NCBI GenBank assembly: GCA_023091735.1
Contig: JALKBU010000325.1
Coordinates: 1-48,185, forward strand
Length of the DNA stretch: 48,185 bases
Source of the DNA: Trichomonas tenax
Taxonomy: Eukaryota; Parabasalia; Trichomonadida; Trichomonadidae
Direction of reading: 5' to 3'
The translations under genes were made by a program, and so were the position numbers. Each line of letters opens with the position of its first letter. The first letter of the stretch is position 1. The notes beneath the pieces were generated by a model. The model was not told the origin of the DNA, searched no databases, and saw nothing but the letters and a program-made list of their open reading frames with translations. Shown piece by piece: positions 1 through 7,325 of this stretch.

Positions 1-383
1 TGTCCATTCTCAACGCAGACAAATCAGTGTCTACTAAATGTTGGACTTACAGAATAAAAATGTGTTGCGTTTTATTCGCAAAATATTTAATCTTAATTTG
101 CAACCCTTACTTTTCATCCACACAGCAGGCAAACAACATGAGTAATGATAATCCATCAGTTAACATCAAAATAAATCAAGACATTTTTTTGATATAATAT
201 TGAATAATATATTTTTCATGCTTTATATATCCACAGCATTTTAGATTGGAAAATTTTTCATTTGCCACCAAATTTAGACCTTAAATATTCATACTGGTGG
301 AGAAAAATCGAGATGTTTGAGTAGACGTAGAAAATTCAGTGACGCCTAACAATAACAAATTGTGAATTGATACCTTATGATGC
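1..383. other. AT-rich intergenic DNA
   Basis: No convincing coding frame, RNA gene or repeat was seen here. The sequence is strongly AT-rich with scattered homopolymers, like the other intergenic regions of the window. It precedes a BspA-like remnant. Confidence 0.5.
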
Positions 384-935
384 TTTTTATTTTTTTTTTC
401 CTAACTTAATACATGTCAATATTCCAAATAGTTTGACATCTATTGGTCATAATGCTTTTTTGGCTGTCTTAATTTATCAACGCTTATTTTACCAAATAGT
501 TTGACATCTATTGGTTATGGTGCTTTTGGTGAATGTCTTAGTTTATCGACAGTTACATTTCCAAATAGTTTGACATCCATTGGTAAATGGGTTTTCCGAG
601 GATGCATTAGTCTTTCGAAAATAATTTTGGAATCTCAAATCAAAATTGAGAATGACATCTTTTATGATCTTGGTCAACAAGTTGTCATTAATTACTCTGG
701 AACAGAAGACATCACAGACAATCAAACAGTTGGATACATCAAAGCAATTTGTAAAGAAGTTTATATTCTTAACAAGGAATACACAAAGTTCACATTTTGT
801 AATATCACCGTTTCCTTCTTCTGTGGAATATCTAACAAAAACTGTTCCAAACGAAACGCTAATCATCTTTTGATCTTATCCTCTATCTATGAATCCTTTA
901 CTTACCATGCAATCTTCATAAATCAAGGCAAATAA
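384..935 (+). pseudogene. BspA-like TpLRR surface protein remnant
   Basis: The reading frame from about 501 to 935 encodes three Treponema-type leucine-rich repeats of the pattern 'PNSLTSIG..F..C.SLS'. A C-terminal segment containing 'VINYSGTEDI' follows. The frame has no ATG at its head; the first codon usable as a start is TTG. Two further repeat units lie upstream at about 420-500 ('PNSLTSIG' coding, 'ccaaatagtttgacatctat' repeated) but in other frames, so the gene is truncated and frameshifted. The family is abundant in trichomonads and is associated with the cell surface. The C-terminal segment is shared with the BspA remnant at 16622-16948, where it reads 'VINYSGNEDI', so both derive from one subfamily. 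No transmembrane anchor is visible. Confidence 0.75.
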
Positions 936-1164
936 AGATAAAAAATCTTCCTAATAAAATAGTACTCTAATTTAAAAATGAATCAAAATTTTTGGTTAAT
1001 TGATTGTTAGGTATAGATGATCGCTATGATTGAAGTGCCTATTATAGATGAATCTAAAGGGGTAAAGAAACATTCTTGCAATCATTTAACAATGAAATAT
1101 TTTCTTCACAAATGAAAATTAGTAATCAAGAAATTTTTGTGCTTTGTGTTTTAATAAAGCAAAC

Positions 1165-1206
1165 ACCCTTGATTTTCGACCTTTGCGCCCACTCTGAAAA
1201 CAAAAA
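1165..1206. repeat. 42-bp dispersed repeat, copy 1
   Basis: This copy starts 'acccttgattttcgacc' and ends 'ctctgaaaacaaaaa'. It matches 2732-2773 with a single G/A difference near its middle. It is much longer than chance would give and more GC-rich than its surroundings. Its function is unknown; a mobile-element scrap or a conserved regulatory element are the two obvious readings. Confidence 0.85.
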
Positions 1207-1401
1207 CATTTAAATATATAGTCCATGTAGTAGATGTAATATAACGATATATCGACTTGAGCAAAAACGTGAGATCTAAATATATAGGGTGTGAAAGGGT
1301 GTGTTTAGCGCAGAAAGATTGGAGCAAATCTGAAACATTCTATTAACACATATATAATATACACCTATTATGACTCTTATATAGAGAAATGTGTCATATA
1401 A

Positions 1402-1473
1402 TTTTGGCGCCATGGCGGGATATAAAATCAAAATTGAGTACGAGAGCGGTTTCGCGGGAAAAATTGGCGCCAA
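1402..1473. promoter_or_regulatory. Cluster of E2F-like palindromic sites
   Basis: Three sites lie within about 70 bp of otherwise AT-rich DNA: TTTTGGCGCC at 1402-1411, TTTCGCGGGAAA at 1450-1461 and TTGGCGCCAA at 1464-1473. The second and third match the E2F/DP consensus TTTSGCGC well. No start codon with a plausible protein follows within several hundred bases, so the regulated unit is unclear. The nearest downstream candidate is the hairpin RNA at 1618-1684. The motif match is direct; binding by an E2F-like factor is inference. Confidence 0.4.
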
Positions 1474-1617
1474 AATGTTCATTTTTTGATGTGACGAAGA
1501 AAGAATTTTCACTCTCTCTTCAAAAAATTTTTGAAACAATCTTTCTCTGCTATTATACGTATAGTATACCTCGTATATAATCTATGGATATACTCATAAT
1601 TGTAACTGAATCTTAGG

Positions 1618-1684
1618 TTGCTGATAAGCAATCCCATAAATAAGAGACGGCTCGAATTTTGACAATCTGAGATGGGATTTTTTT
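1618..1684 (+). ncRNA. Hairpin with T-run, possible small RNA 3' end
   Basis: An 8-bp perfect stem, AATCCCAT (1630-1637) with ATGGGATT (1672-1679), closes a 34-nt loop and runs directly into a T-run ending at 1684, which resembles a Pol III stop. A second small hairpin, TTGCT-GATA-AGCAA (1618-1631), overlaps its 5' side. No known RNA family was recognised. It could be a chance structure in AT-rich DNA. Confidence 0.2.
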
Positions 1685-2136
1685 GTTTTCATTACAGTCA
1701 CGTTTTCGTGACTCTTTATTATACCCTACAGCTTCAGTATCTATATATAAAGTTATGCAATGATTTTTTGCATGTATATTCATAGAAATAAAAATTTTTG
1801 AAAAATATTTGATGTCATTAGAAAAGTTAAATCAAAAAAATAGCCGCTGGCAAATGTTGTAGAGTATGTGTGACTGATATGCATGATAATTACATTGTCC
1901 TAAAACCATCTGTTATGGAGCAGTTTCGACTAGATGTTGGACTCCCTCAACCCTCATTAATGACTTTGCAAAGCTATTTGAACATCTCAAGTATATCACA
2001 AATATAGCGCTATATTAATTATGGAAAATGCCATCATAAAATTAAAATTTAGCATGTGCAATCTCGAGAAAAACGCACTTTCGAAAATTTGTAAACCTCA
2101 GAATTTCAACCCTCAAATAAAAAATGTCAATTTATA

Positions 2137-2152
2137 TTTTACGTGTCAAAAA
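2137..2152 (+). promoter_or_regulatory. TTTACATGTCAA-type promoter element
   Basis: TTTTACGTGTCAAAAA lies 18-33 bp before the ATG at 2170. It is one of many copies in this window of a TTTACATGTCAA-like element just upstream of start codons. Use as a core promoter is inferred from its recurrence and position. Confidence 0.5.
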
Positions 2153-2169
2153 TCATTTTTTATAAATAA

Positions 2170-2670
2170 ATGGGGCAGGATGAATCAAAGCCGAATGTAC
2201 TAAACCCTCAGCAGGCACAGCAGGGAAAGCAAGAGCAAAAAGCTCCGGCTGCTGTCCCAAAGTGGTTTAATGAGGAATATGATGGAATTCCACCATTAAC
2301 ACCATTAGTTCTTGGACAAGGGCAATTTCCTAACGATATTTATCTTCGCGCAGGTACTTTACCTGCTTCACATAAAATGGTTGTCGATCATCTCCACAAA
2401 ATCTCTTTGAGAATTAATAATAACGAAAAACAAATCGCTATTTGTATCAAGAAGCAATTAGAAGAATATATTTCATTGCCAGACAGACTCGCAAAGAAGC
2501 AGGATGAGCTCAATTCAAGATTATCCCGTCTTTTGACTTTATTCCGTCAACTTGATGAGGAAGTTAAGAGTACAACTGATACTCTCAAGTCTACAATCAA
2601 ATTTGCTGATCAACTTGCAGCACAAATTGATCCCAATTTCCCCAACTTTGCAGATTTCCGCAAACAATAA
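2170..2670 (+). CDS. Putative BORCS5/myrlysin-like protein
   Basis: This 166-residue protein begins MGQDESK, a good N-myristoylation signal (Gly2, Ser6, Lys7). A polar segment follows to about residue 35, then a short 'IPPLTPLVLGQ' stretch, then helical and coiled-coil sequence from about residue 70 to 155. This layout (myristoylated N-terminus, proline-rich 'PLL' motif, C-terminal coiled coil) is that of BORCS5/myrlysin, the membrane-anchoring subunit of the BORC complex, which recruits Arl8 to lysosomes. The assignment rests on architecture and overall resemblance rather than a diagnostic motif. The ATG at 2170 is chosen because the myristoylation motif starts there and a promoter-like element ends 18 bp upstream. 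A copy of the 42-bp repeat lies 62 bp after the stop. Confidence 0.5.
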   Translation: MGQDESKPNVLNPQQAQQGKQEQKAPAAVPKWFNEEYDGIPPLTPLVLGQGQFPNDIYLRAGTLPASHKMVVDHLHKISLRINNNEKQIAICIKKQLEEYISLPDRLAKKQDELNSRLSRLLTLFRQLDEEVKSTTDTLKSTIKFADQLAAQIDPNFPNFADFRKQ

Positions 2671-2731
2671 ACTATCTTGTATATCACCTTATTATGTTCT
2701 AACTTTCTAAACATCAAAAAACTAAAAAAAT

Positions 2732-2773
2732 ACCCTTGATTTTCGACCTTTGCACCCACTCTGAAAACAAAAA
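2732..2773. repeat. 42-bp dispersed repeat, copy 2
   Basis: This is the second copy of the repeat at 1165-1206, in the same orientation. It differs at one position (tgcaccc here, tgcgccc there). It lies about 60 bp downstream of the gene ending at 2670. Confidence 0.85.
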
Positions 2774-3785
2774 ATGTTAATTTTTTGGGTTTAGATAAGA
2801 AATTTTCGATTTTAAATCAGCCATTAATATAGAGCTGTAATGTATCTATTAAAATATTTATTTGCATTTTCATAAAATTCTTTTTTTGGCCCAACAATGA
2901 AAAAATTTAGAAAAATTGTGTGAAGTGACAATTTTTTGGGGTATATCAAATTCTTCAAATCATAATTAGCAGTCATAACATCTTTGAGTATCAAATTTTT
3001 GATGATTTCTAATATGTTTAACTCGAATTCAAGTTTCATATTTTGATTTGGTAACAAATTATCTAATTATGTATGTTTTAATCATTGAAATATTCAAATA
3101 TCAATGAGCAGCGATAACTTGCGGCTTAATCATATGTTAATTCAAATCAACTAGAAAAGCACAGATACCATTGTACATCGACAATCTTGGAGGATTCAAA
3201 TATATCAGTTACTGTATCATTTAACTCTCATACTAGAATTTGTCATGATTTAAATAAATATAGCAAAATTAGAGGGTATTTTTATTGTCATTGATATAAG
3301 CTGCAAATAAAGCTTGATTGACTGCTTTTCCCGTCATGAATTCATTAGGTTTTATATTCTTCAACATAAATATCGTCATATTTCTTAGATTACATAGCAA
3401 ATAAATCGATAAATCTCAAGAATAATATCGGGTAAACTTTGGATGAATAATATATATGTTTAGAGTAAAAACATCAACATATCATTTGAACTAACAAAAG
3501 GAGTATAGGTTGCTTAGTTTTAGAATGGCGGTAAAATCAATAGAGTCTGAGTATATATCATGCTATATTTTATGCCTTGATAGCAATTTAGTTACTCTAT
3601 GTTGTGCTTAAAAAAGCAGTATAAAAAACTAAATGAATTATGATGTTTTGTGAATATTAAACTCAACATGGATTTTTACTGTGTTTTGACAGTAAAATAG
3701 CTTCTTGATATGTATGGGACCTCTTCTTCATGAGGAATCTATTTTCTATATTAAGTAATAAGACACTTTTTCAAATTTGCAAAAA
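2774..3785. other. AT-rich intergenic DNA
   Basis: No supported gene was seen here. The small frames in this stretch have no recognisable domain or compositional signature. Confidence 0.5.
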
Positions 3786-3800
3786 AATGTCAAAAGTGTA

Positions 3801-3821
3801 TTTTTTGACATGTAAATTAAA
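3801..3821 (+). promoter_or_regulatory. TTGACATGTAAA promoter element
   Basis: TTTTTTGACATGTAAATTAA lies about 62-82 bp upstream of the ATG at 3883. A half-copy, AAATGTCAAAAG, lies at about 3786. The element is the reverse complement of TTTACATGTCAA. Its position argues that the start at 3730 is too far upstream. Confidence 0.5.
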
Positions 3822-3882
3822 ATTTATCAACGAAATTTTTTATATTTTTATATCACAAGTCAGTTCCATTGAAAAACAAAAA

Positions 3883-4308
3883 ATGCGAGAAACACAGCCA
3901 AACATCGTCGGCCTTTTCCTCGGACTCCTTATACACGTCAGCAGTGGCTGGCTCGGCCTTATTTTCATAATCAACATTCTTCTTTTCATTTACAAAGGCA
4001 TCGAATTACCATATGGGGGACCTTATCTTCCTATGGACATAATTCTTTACGTATGCTGGGGAGTTATGTCGCTGATTCGTACACAGGTCGGAAATCGTGG
4101 TGTTAGGCGTCTCGATGGCATTGCTTTAATTATGTTTTCTGTTGTCACGCTTTTCGCGATGATTGCAAGTTTATACTTCGCACTATTTCAAACATATGTA
4201 TTAAGACTCGAATTTATTTTTAATATATTCTCGTTAGCTTTAGAAATTATTGAATTCATACTTGGAATTACTTCCGCTATCATGTATATTATCGCCCAAA
4301 AGGTTTAA
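3883..4308 (+). CDS. TMEM216/TMEM80-family transition-zone protein
   Basis: This is a 141-residue protein with four predicted membrane helices. The family hallmarks are visible: 'LFIYKGIELPY' after the first helix and 'LQTYVLRLE'-type sequence, here 'FQTYVLRLEFI', before the last. Both match the TMEM17/TMEM80/TMEM216 family of tectonic (MKS) complex proteins, which sit in the ciliary transition zone and gate entry to the cilium. The frame is open back to an ATG at 3730, but that extension is not family-like and covers the promoter element at 3801-3821. The ATG at 3883 gives the normal family length. Presence of this gene fits a flagellated cell. Confidence 0.88.
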   Translation: MRETQPNIVGLFLGLLIHVSSGWLGLIFIINILLFIYKGIELPYGGPYLPMDIILYVCWGVMSLIRTQVGNRGVRRLDGIALIMFSVVTLFAMIASLYFALFQTYVLRLEFIFNIFSLALEIIEFILGITSAIMYIIAQKV

Positions 4309-5040
4309 TTACTGTTATGTTAGTTGTTTTAAAATATAAATTTGTTTTGAATTAAGTTATCGTTTAAATACTGTTGAAAATGCATTGAATAGCTCAACAT
4401 CACTTCAATGGATCATGCATACTCACGTTTATGTTTATTTTACTGTGATACAAAATGAAGTTTTTGATCAATATACCAGATCATTTTTCTTACATTGTTA
4501 TGATCCGTTTGAACTTCATATTTTCCATTATTCCACATAATTTAGACCAGCGCCTTTCATAGTGATTTTTTTTATTGAATTTCTTAAAATTAAAATGAGA
4601 TCTTAACTCATCTACTCTCACGCATGAATTCTAGAATGTATTGTATCTATGCTAAATACTGTTTCTTTATCAATTTAATCATGTGTTTCTTCTGGACTTC
4701 AGTTGATTAAAGAATAAACATTTCCATCGAAAGGAACGCAAAGTGTGAAGATAATTTTATGATGTTTTATCAGAAGTGATTTCATTAAGCTTGGACTGTA
4801 TGATGAAAACTAGTCAAAATATGACATAATTACATGACATAATTTTTTCTATGAAATACCGATTATTTTGAATCGAAATTTAAGGGGCATATGATTATTT
4901 AGCAAAATTAAATTCACACCTTTTGCTAATTTTAATCCTCAACCATTGTTTTATTAGCAGTGAAATATTAAAAAAAAACATCTTCCGAAGTTCATTTCTC
5001 TTTATGGATGATAACTTTTTGTTTGAATTTCACATATACA
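4309..5040. other. AT-rich intergenic DNA
   Basis: No gene, RNA or repeat was recognised between the TMEM216-like gene and the surface-protein remnant that follows. Confidence 0.5.
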
Positions 5041-5374
5041 GCACCTGCCCATAATGGTGTTAACACAGTTACAGTTCATGTCGAGGATGAAAACAATGCG
5101 ATATCGAAGAACTGTGTAATAGTTTAACAATCATTGGCATTGTTGTTGTTATATTTCTCATGAAGCGTCAGAAAGAGAAGAATGTGAAGGAAGCATGGAC
5201 AATATTGCTCCAAAAGAAACAGTACAATTTGGTATAACCACTGATTCTACACAAACTAATGATAATCCTCTATTTACTACATTGAACGGTCAAGATCTTG
5301 AACAAGAATGCGGAATTCAACGCGATATCCCAGCGGATGCTGATAACGAAGAAATAACAGATATGGGAACCTGA
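5041..5374 (+). pseudogene. C-terminal tail of a surface membrane protein, decayed
   Basis: Three frames in succession carry protein-like sequence. First comes an ectodomain end ('HNGVNTVTVHVEDE', stop after 'CVIV'). Next is a transmembrane helix followed by basic residues ('IIGIVVVIFLMKRQKEK'). Last is an acidic cytoplasmic tail ending 'EEITDMGT' at 5374. Small indels break the continuity. This order is typical of trichomonad type I surface proteins such as BspA-like proteins. The ectodomain upstream has been lost, so the exact family cannot be told. Confidence 0.6.
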
Positions 5375-5426
5375 CAATCTGAATGACACAACACTTTAAA
5401 AAGCGAATTTTAGTTAACATCATTGT

Positions 5427-6065
5427 TTATAAATATTTTATAAAAACTAATATAATAATACTATGAACATGGTGATAATTATAAACAAAGCATGAAGGAG
5501 CTTTATGAAAGAAAGGCGGGTCAAGATCCTTTATAATATTTGTAACTCCTCCAAAATGAGTTAAAGGAGAATTTATAGGTAAATGAATTACAACATCCGA
5601 ATTAATTGATAAATTACTTGATATAATAGGATTTAATGCTTTGCAATAAATAGTTTTTAATTTTGGTGCATTAGCAAAAGCTGAAGGAAAAATTGATTTG
5701 ACCGAAGATGGTATTTCAAATGTTTCAATAGGTGATTCAACAAACATCCACATATTGAGTGATTCCAATTGCGAATCCTCTCCAAATATTACATTTTTAA
5801 TACTAGTAAAATAAAATGTATCACCATGTATTGCTTTAATTGTTCTTGGAATATAGCATGAAACTAAATTACTGCAGCCAAGAAAACACCTATATCCAAG
5901 CGCTGTAACAGGTAAGTTATTAACATATTGTGGAACAATAACTTCTATTAAATCATCAACATATTCATCAAGAACACCATTATGATAATTATGAGTGTTA
6001 TTTCCCAGTTCTAAAGAGTTGCCTCTGTTAACAAAGAAAAACTTATCACATGAAAATACATCCAT
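5427..6065 (-). CDS. Short BspA-like TpLRR protein
   Basis: This 212-residue protein starts at an ATG. Repeat units of the TpLRR type occupy about residues 45-165 ('VNNLPVTALGYRCFLGCSNL', 'IPRTIKAIHGDTF', 'IPSSVKSIFPSAFANAPKL'). The end of the repeat domain ('INSPLTHFGGVTNIIKDL') looks normal for the family. The tail after about residue 185 is rich in His and Ile and is not the usual transmembrane segment plus charged tail, so the gene may be truncated or frameshifted near its end. No signal peptide is seen, which is common in this family. It is probably surface-associated or secreted by analogy. Confidence 0.7.
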   Translation of the reverse strand: MDVFSCDKFFFVNRGNSLELGNNTHNYHNGVLDEYVDDLIEVIVPQYVNNLPVTALGYRCFLGCSNLVSCYIPRTIKAIHGDTFYFTSIKNVIFGEDSQLESLNMWMFVESPIETFEIPSSVKSIFPSAFANAPKLKTIYCKALNPIISSNLSINSDVVIHLPINSPLTHFGGVTNIIKDLDPPFFHKAPSCFVYNYHHVHSIIILVFIKYL

Positions 6066-6817
6066 CAGAATATTTCATCATCAAGACCTGAATATAAATT
6101 TAAAAGTGTTACTTTTGAAAAGGTTATAACCTTCTGAACGATAAAATTTTAATGATTGTGTTATTTTTAAGGCTCCACTCCCACAGCTTATGTTCATTGA
6201 TATATGATGATATGCTGATATATAGTATATTTTATGAGCTAAGAGGGTGATAAGGCCAATAAATAAGGATGATCAAATTTTATATTTTCCGTTATACTAT
6301 ATAATTTGGGAATTGGTTTCATATTATCACTATATGCATCCAACACATGAGCAAAATTATGTTATGAAATAAAAATATCATTTATTCAATTTGATCTGAT
6401 ATCAGATCTGATTTTGCGAAGTGTTGTTTAAGAGCCATGCTAGAGCATTCCATTCGTATCTATGGATATCATCCATTGCTGGATTCCTCCATTTTTCTTT
6501 CATATGCTCGAATTCAAATTATTTTTATTATTAATGTGCATGGCAAGATTAATAAACCACATTTTCTTCGAATTCATCATGTACTATCTCTATTTTCACT
6601 TTAATATAATCTTCAGCTCATGATTTTCATTTTCTTGATCATATTTTGTCGTATGCATGAATTTATAAGATAAAACGTATGGATTCAAAAATTAATAGAG
6701 CCGGTTCGGAAATATGCATTGAATATTACTTGTAGAAACAAGTCAATTGCTTTTGCCATTGAACTTTAGTAACAATGCCAATTTTTTGAAATCATGAAAA
6801 ATGCAGTCTAAATCGTT
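6066..6817. other. AT-rich intergenic DNA
   Basis: No supported gene was seen. The stretch separates the BspA-like gene from a Pmp-like fragment. Confidence 0.5.
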
Positions 6818-7066
6818 TTATAACTTGCTATAAATTTTTTGTTGGGCAAAACCACTAGCATAGGAGCAATCTATAGAATTTTCTCTAGAAAGTGACAGAA
6901 GCGGACTGAGGATAAAAAATTTCTGGAAGGCTGGGAAGCTCACTTTTATAGCACCATATTTTAGACTGCAAACTCGGTTCTGGACACATTGGCCCTCTTT
7001 CTCGTAATGATTTGAGCCTCCTTTGTCGCTGCTAAAACACTCTATGAAATAACTGTCTGCTACCAA
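6818..7066 (-). pseudogene. Pmp-like (GGAIYF-repeat) protein fragment
   Basis: The frame contains 'GGSNHYEKEGQCVQNRVCS'. The 'GQCVQNRVC' motif is identical to one in the Pmp-like gene at 37744-38764, where it follows 'GGSIYFTYQ'. The fragment has no ATG start and loses similarity after 'NRVCS'. It is a short remnant of that surface-protein family. Confidence 0.6.
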
Positions 7067-7325
7067 AAATAACGATTCAATATTTGGTTAATAACAATTG
7101 TACCATTAGTTCTTTATCTAATAAATTTACAAAAAGAAACATAGTAATTTTGGGAATATAAATTTAAATTACTATGATTCAAGTACTTAGTTGCAGCTCC
7201 GAATCATGAAGAAATTGTATTGTTCACATGAACATTGGTTCAAAAAAAAACATTGTATAAAAAATGTCGATTTTTTGAGGTTAATTTGGTCGAGAAATAA
7301 TAAACGGAAACTTTTTTAGATTTTT

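Larger units (their letters stand above)
936..2136. other. Intergenic DNA with repeat, E2F-like sites and hairpin
   Basis: No protein gene can be supported here. The stretch holds one copy of a 42-bp dispersed repeat (1165-1206), a cluster of GC-rich E2F-like palindromes (1402-1473) and a hairpin followed by a T-run (1618-1684), each listed separately. The short frames around 1276-1580 have no recognisable protein features. Confidence 0.5.

Noticed and set aside
1276..1580. Two overlapping small frames on opposite strands
   Set aside because: They overlap the GC-rich E2F-like cluster and one another and have no domain; coding status is not supported.
3730..3882. N-terminal extension of the TMEM216-like protein from an ATG at 3730
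   Set aside because: It covers the promoter-like element TTGACATGTAAA at 3806-3817, has no family resemblance, and the ATG at 3883 gives normal length.
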